Assembly: GCA_963808125.1 (NCBI GenBank)
Contig: CAWEEP010000004.1
Location: forward strand, 1-55,696
Reading direction: 5' to 3'
Origin: CAWEEP01 sp963808125
Lineage (GTDB): Bacteria; Chloroflexota; Dormibacteria; Aeolococcales; Aeolococcaceae
DNA: 55,696 bases
This document shows positions 1-10,608 of the stretch, one piece after another (the first letter of the stretch is position 1; every line of letters begins with the position of its first letter). The translations under genes were made by a program, and so were the position numbers. The notes under the pieces are model-generated. The model saw nothing but the letters and a program-made list of their open reading frames with translations, made no database searches and had not been told where the DNA came from.

Positions 1-1998
1 GCGGAAGGAGTGCTGGTAGCGCCGCGCGTGGACGAAGACGAGCCGGTCCCGGGCGCGCGTCGCGGCCACGTAGAAGAGGCGGCGCTCCTCGTCGCGGCTC
101 ACCTCCCCCTCGGGAGCGGGCTCGGGGACGAGCTCGTCGGGGAGGGACAGCCGGGCGTTGAAGCCGCCCGAGCCCGGCCAGCGCTCCTCGCTGCAGCGGG
201 CGAGGAAGACGACCGGCCACTCCAGGCCCTTGGCGGCGTGCGCGGTCAGCAGGTTGATGCCGGGGATCGCAGACTCCACTGCCGCTATCTCGTCGGCGGC
301 ATGGCTGTTGCCAGCACCTCCAGGTAGCGCAACGCCAGCGCCAGGCTCCGGTCGTCGCTCCAGTCGGGGAAGTCCTCGAGGAGCTCGCCGAGCTTGTTGA
401 GGTTGGCGCCGATCTGGCGCTGCTCCGGGGCGCCGGCGGCGTCGAGCAGGCCGAGGAACTCACTCATCTCCAAAACCGAATAGAAGAGGTCGCGGACGTC
501 CTCGCGGGCGGCATGGCCGTGCAGTTCGACGAGGGCGTCGACGCAGCGCCTGGCGCCTGACGAATCCTCCTCGCTTCAGCTCCGGCATCCCGGCGGCGAT
601 GACCGCGACGAGGGGAAGGTCGTGGTCGTGGGCGGCCCTGGTCAGGGCGAGGCGGCCGGCCCCGCTACGGTGAAGGCCGGCAGGTGGAGGCAGCGCAGCA
701 CCGCCGGGGAGTCGTCCGGGTCCAGCACGGCACCGAGCAGGGCCATCAGATCCTTGATCTCCCGGCGCTGGAAGAAGCCCCCCGCCGCGGACGGCGTAGG
801 CGACCCCTGCCTCCTGAAGGGCCCGGGTTGCCCGTCTGCATGTCCTCGTGGCGGCGGAACAGCCAGGCGATGGCGCCGGGTTCCGCGCCCCGCGCGATGA
901 GATCGCGGCACTCCCGGGCCACCTCGACGGCCTCGCCGCGCTCGTCCTCCGCGTGCCAGATCTCGACCGCCCCCCCGTGGCCGCGGACGGCGAGGAGGTG
1001 CTTCTCGATGCGCGACCCCGGCGCCGCCGCCTCGATGATCGCCCGGCTCGCATCCACGATCTCGCGATACGACCGGTAGTTGCGACCAGGACGATCTTCT
1101 CGTGCTGGGGGTAGATGCGCTCGAAGCGGTCCAGGTTGGCCAGCGATGCTCCCCGGAACTTGTAGATCGATTGGTCGTCGTCGGCGACGACGAGGAGGTT
1201 GCCGCGCTCGCCCACCAGCCGCTCGACGAGGCGGGCCTGGGCGTAGTTGGTGTCCTGGTACTCGTCCACCATGACGAAGTCGAGCGACCCCGCCACCGCC
1301 TCGTGGACGTCGGGATGATCCTGGAGGAGCCGGCGGCGTGGAGGATGGTGTCGTCGTGGTCGAGGATGCCCCGCTGCGTGAATCGCTCCTGCAGGCGGCG
1401 GTAGACCTCCGCACATTCCCGGTGCCGGAGCAGCAACTCCCGTCGCGCCGGGTCCTCCGTGGTGCCCGCCCGCGCCTGTGCCCAGGCCGCGTAGTCCTCG
1501 GGCGACACCAGCTCCTGCTTCGCCTTCTCGATGACGTCGAGGATGGCGCCGATGAGGTCCTGGGGCCGCAGGGGGTTGTAGAGAGTGACGGGCCGCAGCT
1601 CGGCGAGGATGGCGTCCACGACGAGCCAGCGCTCCGCCTCGTCGGCGATGCGGAAGGCGGGAGAGATGCCGAGTCGCCAGCCCCAGCGGCGCACGACGCG
1701 CTGGGCGAAGGAGTGGTAATTGGTCAGCGGCGTCTCACCCTCGAAGGGTCCGTGGATGCGTTCCACCCGGTCGTGCATCTCGTCGGCGGCCTTCCTCGTG
1801 TAGGTGAGGACGAGAAGGCGCTCCGGGGGGGTGCCGGCGCCCACCAGCCGGAGGAAGCGCTCGACGATGACCCTGGTCTTGCCCGAACCGGGGCCGGCGA
1901 GGACCAGGCACGGCCCCTCTCCGTGCTCGACGGCTCGGCGCTGGGGCGGGTCGAGCAGCGGCGGAGCACGTCTGCCAGATACCCGCCTGTTCGTACAT
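1..1998 (-). CDS. uvrD: UvrD/PcrA-family SF1 DNA helicase, 3' end cut by window edge, frame-disrupted
   Basis: ATP-dependent 3'-5' DNA helicase of the UvrD/PcrA/Rep superfamily 1, acting in repair and replication restart. Reading the minus strand across several frames recovers the ordered motifs: Walker A GPGSGKTR near 1890, TYTRKAADEM, motif II DEYQDTNY near 1260, motif III ADDDQSIYKFRG near 1170, motif V TAHAAKGLEWPVVF near 240 and motif VI LFYVAATRARDRL near 70. At least seven frame changes are needed (near 1975, 1330, 1080, 830, 785, 655 and 560), which looks like assembly indels. The chosen start is the ATG at 1998 (residues MYEQAG), but it lies in a different frame from the Walker A block, so it is uncertain. 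The gene is divergent from rpsU. Which UvrD paralogue this is cannot be settled. Confidence 0.85.
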
Positions 1999-2113
1999 GC
2001 GTTTGTCGCCTCTGCTTCCGCAGGCAGCCTGATCCGGGCCTGGTAGAGTGGACGCCCTGACGGCCCTCCTGGGCGGTTGGAACACGGCCGATCATGCCGC
2101 CGACGGCGGCGCC

Positions 2114-2126
2114 AAGGAGGTGATCC
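2114..2126 (+). promoter_or_regulatory. Extended Shine-Dalgarno sequence of rpsU
   Basis: The 13 nt AAGGAGGTGATCC are exactly complementary to the conserved 3' tail of bacterial 16S rRNA (GGATCACCTCCTT). The core GGAGG ends 13 nt before the GTG start of rpsU, and the complementarity extends to within 7 nt of it. Most genes in this window have a much shorter SD or none. Confidence 0.7.
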
Positions 2127-2133
2127 CTCAGAC

Positions 2134-2316
2134 GTGTCGGAGGTTAAGGTCCGCGAAGGCGAGACCTTCGAGAGCGCGCTGCGACGCTTCAACAAGAAGA
2201 TCAAGCAGAACGGAATCCTCTCGGAGGTGCGACGGCGCGAGCACTACGAGAAGCCGTCCGTCCGCCGCAAGCGCAAGCTGGTCGCCGCCAAGAAGCGCCG
2301 GGCCAAGGCTGGCTGA
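2134..2316 (+). CDS. rpsU: 30S ribosomal protein bS21
   Basis: Small basic protein of the 30S subunit that sits beside the 3' end of 16S rRNA and the anti-SD region. The 60-residue product has the family signature FESALRRFNKKIKQNG near its N terminus and a Lys/Arg-rich C terminus (VRRKRKLVAAKKRRAKAG). I chose GTG at 2134 over an upstream ATG at 2077. It gives the usual family N terminus (VSEVKVREGETF), and the exceptionally long SD lies directly in front of it. The gene is intact and in one frame. ybeY follows after 71 nt, so the two may share a transcript. Confidence 0.95.
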   Translation: MSEVKVREGETFESALRRFNKKIKQNGILSEVRRREHYEKPSVRRKRKLVAAKKRRAKAG

Positions 2317-2387
2317 CGTCAGGCAATCGGACAGTCGGGCTTGCCGTTGCGGGCCCTCTTCTTTCTCATTGACATGAGCGTGTCCTG

Positions 2388-2924
2388 ATGCGCGTCACGG
2401 TTCATCGCTCCGAAACCCTCGACGCCGGCGCCCTGGCGGTGGTCAGGGCCGCCGGTGTCGGCCCGCTGCTGCGCCGCAGTGGCGAGGCGCTCGGGGTGCC
2501 GGCGGCGGCGGGACTCGCCGTGCGCCTGACCGACGACGCCGAGCTGCGCCGGCTCAACCGCGCCCATGCCGGCTCCGACGCCGCCACCGACGTCCTCGCC
2601 TTCCCCGGTGAGGGGGGCGGCGGGAGCGGCGCGCCGGCGTGGATCGGCGACGTCGCCATCTCGGTCGAGCGCGCCCGCGCCCAGAACCCGGCCCGGCCGG
2701 CCGACGAGCTCCGCCTGCTCGCCATTCACGGCCTGCTCCACTGCCTGGGTCACGACCACGACCTTGCCCATCGGGCGGCGCGGATGACCGAGGCGACCCG
2801 GGCGCTCCTTCCCGACGTGGAGATTCCGGAGCTGGAGGCACACGAGCCGCCGGTCCCCGCCGCTTCACGCCCGCTCCGCCCCGCCCCGCAGACGGCCCAG
2901 CACCCCGGTGCGGGTCCCCGCTGA
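2388..2924 (+). CDS. ybeY: Endoribonuclease YbeY, rRNA maturation factor
   Basis: Zinc-dependent single-strand endoribonuclease for 16S rRNA 3'-end maturation and 70S quality control. The protein has 178 residues in one frame. The metal site HGLLHCLGHDH is at about residues 117-127, and the upstream strand TDVLAFPGE is typical of the family. The C-terminal 35 residues are Pro/Ala-rich and lie beyond the usual family length of about 150. The neighbours rpsU, pth and mfd make this a translation-and-repair cluster. pth begins about 10 nt after the stop. Confidence 0.93.
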   Translation: MRVTVHRSETLDAGALAVVRAAGVGPLLRRSGEALGVPAAAGLAVRLTDDAELRRLNRAHAGSDAATDVLAFPGEGGGGSGAPAWIGDVAISVERARAQNPARPADELRLLAIHGLLHCLGHDHDLAHRAARMTEATRALLPDVEIPELEAHEPPVPAASRPLRPAPQTAQHPGAGPR

Positions 2925-2934
2925 GGCGCTCCAG

Positions 2935-3526
2935 GTGGCCAGCCTCGTCATCGGTCTGGGCAACCCCGGGGGCGAGTACGCCCACACCAGGCACAATGCC
3001 GGCTGGATGGTCCTTGACGAGATGGAGCGTCGCGGCCGGTTCGGCCGGGCGCGGCGCCAGGGGCCGGCCAGGGTGCGCGAGGGCTCCATCGACGGCGTCG
3101 AGGTGGTTCTCGCCCGTCCCCAGACGTTCATGAACTTGAGTGGCCGGGCCGGCGTCCACCTGGTGCAGGTGCTTGGGCTCCCCGTCTCCGAGGTGGTGGT
3201 GGTCCACGACGACGTGGACATCGCCTTCGGCAGGCTGCGCCTGCGGCGCGGCGGCTCAGCGGGTGGCAATCGCGGGGTGCGTTCGCTCATCGAACTCGTG
3301 GCGGACCCCCGACTTCATCCGCGTCCGGGTCGGCATCGGCCGTCCCGCCGAGGGGGAGGACACCGTCGCCCACGTCCTCGACACCTTCGCCCCCGGCGAG
3401 CGCCAGGCGCTGCCCGCCATCCTGGGCCGGGCCGCCGACGCCACCATCGCCATCGTGCGCGACGGTCTGGAGATCGCCATGGGGGAGTACAACCGCGCCG
3501 TCTCGCTGGATCCGCCCGGTGTCTGA
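2935..3526 (+). CDS. pth: Peptidyl-tRNA hydrolase, one frameshift
   Basis: Cleaves peptidyl-tRNA released from stalled ribosomes. The N terminus VIGLGNPGGEYAHTRHNAGW carries the conserved Asn and catalytic His. RPQTFMNLSG and VVHDDVDI follow, then GGSAGGNRGVRSLIE. Near 3305 a run of five C shifts the frame; removing one C gives the expected PDFIRVRVGIGRP and restores reading to the stop at 3526. I chose GTG 2935, preceded by GAGG, because it starts one residue before the usual ASLVIGLGNPG. GTG 2908 in the same frame would overlap ybeY. The 3' end overlaps the mfd start at 3519. Confidence 0.9.
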
Positions 3527-6500
3527 GGCGCCGACCCTCTCATCGAGCCTGGATCGGGCTCCTGAACTGGGGCGTCTTCTCGACGGTTCCCTGCGCCATC
3601 TCGGCGGCGTGCCCGGCGGCGCCGTGGGCGTCATCGCCGCCTGGCTCCTCCGGCACGCCGGGCGGCATGTCCTCGTCATCGCCTCCGACCCCGAGACGGT
3701 GTACGGCGACGCCCGCCTCTGGGGCGGCGAGGAGCGTCTCGCGCTCTGGCCCGCGGCGGACACGCCGGGGTTCGACAGGGTGCCGCCATCGGAGGAGGTG
3801 ACCCGCCGCCGGATCGCCACCCTGGGCATGCTGGCGCAGGGTGAACCGTCCCTGGTGGTCGCCTCCCCGGCCGGGTTGCTCCGCCCCACGCTGCCCGTCG
3901 CCGCCGGCGGCGACATGGAACTGCGGCCGGGCCGCCGGGCCGGCCGTGACGCCCTGCTCCGCCACCTGGTCGCCCTCGGCTACCGGCGGGTGACCGCGGT
4001 CACGGCGGCGGGCGAGATGGCGGTGCGAGGCGGCATCCTCGACGTCTTCGGCCTCGACCGCTCCCGCCCCTGGCGCGTCGAGTGGTCCGGCGACGAGATC
4101 GACGAGATCCGGCTCTTCGACGTCGAGAGCCAGACCTCCGTCGCCCGGCTGGAGTCGGTCCGCATCCTCCCCGCCCGCGAACTGGACCTGAGCCCGGAGG
4201 CGGTGCGCCGCGCCCTCGCCGCCGTCGACGGGTTGGACGTCTCCGCCTGCCGGCCCGAGGTGCGCGAGCAGTGGGAGCAGGACCGCGCCCAGCTCGCCCT
4301 GGGCGTCTACGACGACGGCGTCGACGTCTTCGCCCCCTACCTGATGGGGGGGACGACGCTCTTCGACCATCTGGGGGCGGGGGCCCTGGTGCTCGTCGCC
4401 GGCGGCGCCGACCGCGCCCGCCGCGCCGCCACCCGCCACGCCGACGAGATCGAGGCCCTGCGCGACCAGGAGGAGGCGAGGGGCGAGCTCCCCGCCGGGG
4501 CGCGCGGCGGCCTCCTCGATCCCGCCCTCCTCAACGCCCACCTGGAGCGCGCCGTCGAGCTGGTGCCCGAATCAGTGGAAGGGGATCTCGCCGCCGACCT
4601 CGGTTGGCAGGCGGCGGAGGCCCACGCCGGCCGCTGGGAGGCATTCGCGGCGGCGGTGCGACCCCAGCTACAGGCGGGCGGCTGCGTCGTCGTCATCTCG
4701 CGCCAGGAGCGGCGCGTCGCGGAGCTGGCGGCCGACTTCGGGCTCGCCGTCGTCAGCATCGACGACCCGGACGCCGAGACCCTGCCCGTTGTCCCGGGGG
4801 CACTGGTGATCGGCGCCGGTGAGGTCTCCGCCGGCTTCCGCGCCCCCCTGCTCGGCATCTCTCTGGTCAGCGACCACGAGCTCTTCGGCGCCGTCAAACG
4901 GCGCGGCTCCCCGCTCGCCCGCGGAGCGCGGCGAGCGGAGTCCACCTCGGCCCGGGGGGCGCGGCAGGCGGCCGCCGGCCGGGCCGGAGCCAAGGACTTC
5001 GTCATCCAGTTCTCGCCCGGCGAGCTGGTGGTGCACCGTGACCACGGCATCGGCCGCTTCGTGGAGATGCGGCGCGTCGCCGAGACCGCGGAGCCCGAGC
5101 CGGGGCCGGCGCGGACCGGGTCGCCGGAGGGTGACGGGAGGCCCGGAGCCGGCGGGGAGGGCGCGCGCACCGAGCACGAGTACATGGTCCTGGAGTACGC
5201 CAACTCGGATCGTCTCTTCGTCCCCGTCGAACATCTGGACAAGGATTGACAGATACGTGGGGGATCCGACTCCCATGCCGGCCTCTCCCATCTCGGCACC
5301 GGGGAGTGGGAGCGGACCAGGCGGCGGGTCAAGGAGCGCACCGAGGAGGTGGCCCGCGAGCTGCTCGGCCTCTACTCGCGCCGGGAGATGGCCCAGGGCC
5401 ACGCCTACGCGCCCGACTCGGACTGGCAGCGCGAGCTGGAGGCCGCCTTCCCCTCGAGGAGACCCCCGACCAGGAGCTGGGCTGGAGGAGATCAAGCGCG
5501 ACATGGAGGCGACCCGCCCCATGGACCGCCTGATCTGCGGTGACGTTGGCTTCGGCAAGACGGAGGTGGCCCTGCGGGCCGCCTTCAAGGCCGTCCGAGG
5601 CGGCCGCCAGGTGGCCGTGCTGGTGCCCACCACCGTGCTCTGCCAGCAGCATTTCCTCACCTTCTCAGAGCGGCTGCGGCCGACTTCCCCGTCACGGTGC
5701 GCAGCTGTCGCCGCTTCTCACACCGAGGAGGAGCAGCGGTCCACTCCGGGGCCTGCAGAGGGCACCGTGGACATCGTCATCGGCACCCATCGCCTGCTCC
5801 AGCGCGACGTCGAGTTCCGCAACCTCGGCCTCGTCGTCATCGACGAGGAGCAGCGCTTCGGCGTGCTGCAGAAGGAGCGATTCAAGGAGTTGCGCGCTGC
5901 CGTCGACGTGCTCTCCCTGCGGCCACGCCGATCCCGCGGACCCTGCACATGTCGCTGGCGGGCATCCGGGACATCTCCGTGATCCAGACGCCGCCGGCAG
6001 GACCGCCAGCCCATCAAGACCTACGTCACCGCCTGCGACGACGGCCTGATCCGCGAGGTGGTCTGCCGCGAGCTGGCCCGCGGCGGCCAGGTCTTCTTCG
6101 TCCACAACCGGGTCGCAGACATCGAGCAGGAGGCGGCCGGCTCGCGCGCGCTGGTGCCCGAGGCCCGCGTCGCCATCGCCCACGGGCAGATGCACGAGAG
6201 CGAGCTCGAGCGAGGTGATGCGCGGCTTCATCGAGCGGCGCAGTCGACGTCCTGGTGTGCACCACCATCATCGAGATCGGGCCTCGACATCCCCAACGCC
6301 AACACCATCATCGTCGACGACGCCGACGGCTTCGGCCTGGCCCAGCTCTACCAGCTGCGCGGCCGCGTCGGCCGTGCCGAGCCAGCGCGCCTACGCGTAC
6401 TTCCTCTACCCCCGGCGAGCGGACGCTGACGCGAGCGGGCCGAGAAGCGGCTGGAGGTCGTCGAGGAGCTTCACGGAGCTGGGCGCGGGCTTCCAGTCGC

Positions 6501-7171
6501 GATGCGCGACCTGGAGATCCGCGGCGCCGGCAACATCCTCGGCGAGGAGCAGCACGGCAACATCGCCGCCGTGGGCATGGAGATGTACACGCACCTCCTG
6601 GCCACGGCGGTGCGCGCCCTCCAGGGGCAGCCCGTCGTCGAAGCGCCCGCCCACGTCACCGTCTCCTGCGAGCCCGGCATTCCTGCCCGCCGGCTACGTG
6701 GAGGAGGAGCGGCTGCGGTTGCGCTGCTACCAGGAGCTGGCCGCCTGCGCCACGGAGTTGGAGCCGGGAGCGCGAGGAGGGGGCCTCGGCCGACCGCTTC
6801 GGGCCCGCTGACCGCATGGAGGAAAGGCGCTGGGGTTGACTCGCTCTTCGGGTGCGGATCCTCGCCGCCGAGTCGGGGTGACGTCGGTGGAGACGTGGCG
6901 GGGGCCGGGCGCCCCAGCGCCGGACCCGGTGCCGCCGCCGCCGGGGGCGTCATCCAGCTGTCGGGGGCCGACGGCTTCGACCTGGAGGCGGTGGCCCGCC
7001 AGGTACGCGATGACGTCACCACCTCGCCGAGCCGTTTACGTCCTGCCACCGACCGGGCGCGGCGTGGACGCGGAATGGCAGCACGTCCTCGCGCTGTCCT
7101 GCGCGAGCTGGGCAGGCTCGTCCGCGCGCGTCAACTGGTCCCGCACGCGGCGCCCACGCCCCGATGCGTGA
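3519..7171 (+). CDS. mfd: Transcription-repair coupling factor Mfd, multiple frameshifts
   Basis: Superfamily 2 translocase that removes RNA polymerase stalled at DNA lesions and recruits UvrA. The N-terminal UvrB-like module reads cleanly to about 5249 (VRGGILDVFGLDRSRPWRVE is the usual marker). The RNAP-interaction domain follows, with FSPGELVVHRDHGIGRF near 5030. The translocase motifs are CGDVGFGKTEVA near 5537, DEEQRFGVLQKERFK near 5850, TATPIPRTLHMSLAGIRD near 5930, YQLRGRVGR near 6350 and RGAGNILGEEQHGN near 6530. About ten single-base frame changes lie between 5240 and 7100. The gene starts inside the last codons of pth. The C-terminal end is blurred by indels: 7171 is the last stop compatible with the domain, and mazG begins at about the same place. 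Confidence 0.88.
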
Positions 7172-8073
7172 CGAGGCGCGGAGCCGCCGCGCCAGCTGAA
7201 CGAGGTCGTCGAGCGTCTGCGAAGCGCCCGGCGAAGTCGCCCATGGAACGGCGTGCAGAAACCCGACCGCGGGACCCTCCGCACCTACCTCCTGGAGGAG
7301 GTCTACGAGACTCCTCGAGGCCATCGAAACCGGGCGACTCCTCGACGCCTGCGCGAGGAGCTGGGTGATCTTCTTCCTCCTCCAGGTGCTGATGCACAGC
7401 GCCATCGCCGCCGAGGCACCGGACGGATTCGACATCGGCGACGTCGCCGAGACGACCCGGGCCAAGATGATCGACCGCCACCCCCACGTCTTCGGCGACA
7501 CCTCCGTCAGCGGCGCCGCCCAGGTCGTCGTCAACTGGGAGAAGCTGAAGCGCGTCGAGAAGAAGGAGCGGCTCTCCCTCCTCGAGGGGGTGCCCAAGGC
7601 GCTGCCCGCTCTCGCATATGCCCAGGGGGTGCAGAAGCGGCCGGCCCGCGTCGGCTTCGACGAGAGCCCGAGCGTTGCGGACGCCCTGGCCCAGGTCCGG
7701 GCCGGGCTCGACGCGGTCAGTGCCGTGGCGTCCGCCTCCCCGGTCCGGGCGGAGAGGGAGGGACTGGGCCCCCGCGGAGAAGGCGGCGGGCCCCGAGGCG
7801 GCGGCTCCCGCCGGTCTCGCGCCCAACGAGCACGTGCCCCCGCCACCGCCGCCGCCGGCGGAGGTCGAGGCGGTGATCGGCGAGCTCCTCTTCGCCACCG
7901 TCTCGCTGGCACGCCAGCTCCGCGTCAACCCCGAGGATGCCCTGCGGGGCCGGGCCAGCCGATTCGCCGACCGCTTCCGCCGCCTGGAGGCGTCGGCGCG
8001 TGCCGAGGGCGTCGACCTGCACGACCTGGACGCCGCCGGGTGGCGCGCCCGCTGGGAGGCGACCGCCTTCTGA
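7164..8073 (+). CDS. mazG: MazG-family nucleoside triphosphate pyrophosphohydrolase, frameshifted
   Basis: Hydrolyses (d)NTPs to monophosphates and pyrophosphate. Pieces in different frames join into a typical MazG: PWNGVQKPDRGTLRTYLLEE near 7240, then YETLEAIETG, LREELGDLLLQVLMHSAI near 7350-7400 with the conserved Glu/Asp metal ligands, and DRHPHVFGDTSVSGAAQVV near 7470-7510. A second, more variable half ends in RASRFADRFRRLEASARA at 8073. About five frame changes are needed, most of them before 7370. The ATG at 7164 is a guess from local frame. mfd-mazG adjacency is a common arrangement. The Pro-rich linker near 7830 separates the two halves. Confidence 0.75.
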
Positions 8074-8227
8074 TCCCGCGCAGCGGGGCGGTGGCCGCAA
8101 TGCCCCCGCATCTGCGCTGCGGCCTCCCGGCCGGAGCCTCCGAGCCCGGGGCGACGCTCCTTGGATTCCTCTATGATCGCCAGCGATCCGCAAGCGGGTA
8201 TGCGGTGGCGAAAAGGGGGCAATCGTG

Positions 8228-9656
8228 ATGGGTCGACGCACCTGGCTCAGCAGCTGCTGGATTGCCGCGGTCGCTCTGGGCGTCACCGCCCTCCTGGGGT
8301 CCACCGGGGTCGGGGCCACGCCGAGCGGGAGCGGCTCTCCCACCGGGACGCCGACCCCGACCGCGTCGGCCGCCAGCTGGTCGATCGTGGCCTCGCCCGA
8401 CAACGGCACCGACGTGAACGCCCTCTCCGGCGTGGCCTGCGCGTCGGCGGACCTGTGCTGGGCGGTCGGCTTCTATACCGACGACACCAGCCATCTGGAT
8501 CAGACGCTGATCGAGGAGTGGGACGGCACGTCGTGGAGCCTCGTCACCTCGCCGAACGGGAGCTCGGATGAGACGGGTGCCGACAGCTATCTCAGCGGGG
8601 TGGCGTGCGCCTCGGCGACGCTCTGCTGGGCGGTCGGCCACTACTCCGGGGATTACGACCAGACGCTGATCGAGGAATGGGACGGGAGCGGGACCACCTG
8701 GAACGTCGTCTCCTCGCCCGACGCCGGCTCCTACGACAACCACCTCAACGGCGTGGCGTGCGGTTCCGCCAGCGAGTGCTGGGCGGTCGGCTACAACGTG
8801 GGCAGCGACGAGATCGAGGACGTCCTCATCGAGGGGTGGGACGGGACCTCGTGGACTTCTCAACGTCCCCGCATCCGAGACCGACAGTGCGCAGGGCGTC
8901 CTCTACGGCGTGGCGTGTGCCGGCGCGGACGACTGTTGGGCGGCCGGTTACGGCAGCGGTGACTACGACCAGACGCTCATCGAGGGCTGGGACGGGACCT
9001 CGTGGAGCCCCGCCGCGTCACCCGACAGCGGCACCTCCGACAACGATCTCTACGGCGTGACCTGCGCCTCGTCCACCGAGTGCTGGGCGGTCGGCGACTA
9101 CTGGGGGAGTGACGACGGCCCGCACATCCTCATCCTGGGCCTGGTCGGCGGTTCGTGGACCACCACCGTCGGCGGCTACACCGAGACAGAGAGCGCCGCC
9201 GGGTACCTCTACGGGGTGGCCTGCGCCACCGCCGGCGAGTGCTGGGCGGTCGGCCGGGCCGCGGACGGCGACGGCTACGACCAGGTCGTTGCCGAGGGCT
9301 GGGCTGGGTCGTCGTGGACCTCCGTCACCGCGCCGGACCGCTCCACACCCGACACCGCCGACAGCGGCGACGTCAACAACGCCCTGTCGGGGGCTGGGTG
9401 CGCCCCCGCCGCGGCGTGCTTTGCCGTCGGCTCGTACGGGTACCTCGATCCCACCCTTGTCGAGCAGTACCCCGCGGCTCCCGCGGCCACGCCGGCCCCG
9501 ATCCCCGTGCCGAATACCGGGGCGTCCGGGGGCTCGCCGTGGCCGGCCGGACTCGTCGTCGCCGTGCTCGGCGCCCTGCTCATCGGCACCGCGGTGGCGT
9601 GGCGCCGCGAGCAGGGGCCGGCCGGATCAGGGGACAGGTCGGGCATCGACATCTGA
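8228..9656 (+). CDS. Secreted seven-repeat, propeller-like surface protein with sortase-like C-terminal signal
   Basis: Function unknown. The N terminus is a signal peptide (two Arg, then a hydrophobic stretch to about residue 31), followed by a short Pro/Thr linker. Seven repeats of about 45-60 residues follow. Each has the core L-x-G-V-A-C-A-S-x-x-x-C-W-A-V-G, then QTLIEEWDGTSW in most copies. The final repeat is degenerate (CFAVG). Seven such units could form a seven-bladed beta propeller; this is an inference from the count. The tail has VPNTG, a transmembrane helix of about 20 residues and basic residues, resembling a sortase sorting signal with LPXTG changed to VPNTG. One frameshift lies near 8855. 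ATG 8228 has GGGGG 8 nt upstream; GTG 8225 is an alternative. Confidence 0.8.
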
Positions 9657-9814
9657 CCCGCGGCCACTTTTCGGCGTGATCCCGAGGGTGGTCGGGGGCT
9701 GGTTGGCATGATCCCGGCCGCCGGGCCGCCTACCCCATTGCGCATTCGACGGAGGCAGTTCAGACTAAACCACGCCTCACGGCCAGTCCTTCCCCACGTC
9801 ACCCAAGGGCCGTC

Positions 9815-10254
9815 ATGAAAGCCGCTCCTCCCGAGCGACCCCGCCTCTTCTCCCCGCGCCGCGTCCTCGCCATCGTCGTCGCGGTCGCCTGCGGGTGGGC
9901 CGCCTACGGCCTCTACGGGGAGACCTCGCAGACGCGGTCCCTCGACGCCCGCGTGACCCAGTTGAAGACCGGCAACGCCGCCCTCCAGTCGCAGATCGCC
10001 CAGCGCTCCCTGGAGATCGCCGAGTTCGAGCAGTTCGGCCTGGATCGAGGCCCAGGCCCGCAGGCTCGGCTACGTGATGCCGGGGGAGAAGGTGTACGTC
10101 CTCGATCCCGGCGGCAAGGCGACGCCCAGCTTCGCCGGCGTCCCCGCCACGGCGCCGACCTTCGATCCGCCGACGCCCGTCCCCACCCCGACGCCGACAC
10201 CATCGCCGACACCGAGTTCCCACCCCCACGACGCCGCCGACGCCGTCACCCTGA
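9815..10254 (+). CDS. FtsB/DivIC-family septum formation protein, frameshifted
   Basis: Likely a small bitopic membrane protein of the divisome. The N terminus is basic, then one transmembrane helix (VLAIVVAVACGWAAYGL), then a coiled coil (LDARVTQLKTGNAALQSQI). After a frameshift near 10040 comes the family signature IEAQARRLGYVMPGEKVYVL. The tail is a Pro/Thr-rich stretch. In the uncorrected frame the reading runs into the tRNA gene. One more indel near 10217 would give a PTPTP-type tail ending at the TGA at 10252-10254, which is the end I prefer. It sits just upstream of two tRNA genes and tilS, a usual setting for this family. Confidence 0.7.
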
Positions 10255-10315
10255 GGGCGCTCCCGGCGCCGCGGGCCCCTGCTCGGTGGCGCGCCCGGTG
10301 CGGTATGCTGAACTC

Positions 10316-10387
10316 GGCGGCGTGGAGCAGTGGAAGCTCGTCGGGCTCATAACCCGAAGGTCGCTGGTTCGAATCCAGCCGCCGCAA
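10316..10387 (+). tRNA. Initiator tRNA-fMet (CAU)
   Basis: The cloverleaf includes TGGAGCAG in the D region and the anticodon stem-loop TCGGGCTCATAACCCGA. Its three consecutive G:C pairs below the CAT anticodon are the initiator hallmark. The T arm is GCTGGTTCGAATCCAGC. The 3' CCA is not encoded. Position 1 as written is G opposite A72. Deleting one G from the GG at 10316-10317 would give C1:A72, the classical initiator mismatch, so a one-base indel in the acceptor stem is likely. Confidence 0.93.
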
Positions 10388-10452
10388 CACCCCTCTCCTC
10401 CCTGCCGGCGCGTGTGCCCGAGAGGCCGCCACCGGCGTCCGGCGCGCTTTCC

Positions 10453-10525
10453 GGCGGTATAGCTCAGGTGGTAGAGCAGCCGGCTCATACCCGGTATGTC
10501 CCTGGTTCGATCCCAGGTACCGCCA
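10453..10525 (+). tRNA. tRNA with CAU anticodon (elongator Met, or possibly Ile2)
   Basis: Complete cloverleaf. The acceptor stem GGCGGTA pairs with TACCGCC, the D arm contains AGCTCAGGTGGTAGAGC, the anticodon stem is GCCGG/CCGGT around the loop CTCATAC, and the T arm is CCTGGTTCGATCCCAGG. The 3' CCA is not encoded. Elongator tRNA-Met is the default call. Because tilS, whose product converts C34 of tRNA-Ile2(CAU) to lysidine, lies immediately downstream, an Ile2 identity remains possible. Confidence 0.9.
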
Positions 10526-10608
10526 CGGCCGCCGCGCACGGTGGCGGGCTGCCCCCGGGAGAACGCGTCGCCGCCGTCGCCAGGGTCCGCCGCGCCGTCG
10601 CCACGGCG

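Noticed and set aside
8225..9656. CRISPR-like array suggested by the regular repeats
   Set aside because: The periodicity is at the protein level (about 45-60 codons), with diverged DNA between copies and a signal peptide in front. It is a repeat protein, not an array.
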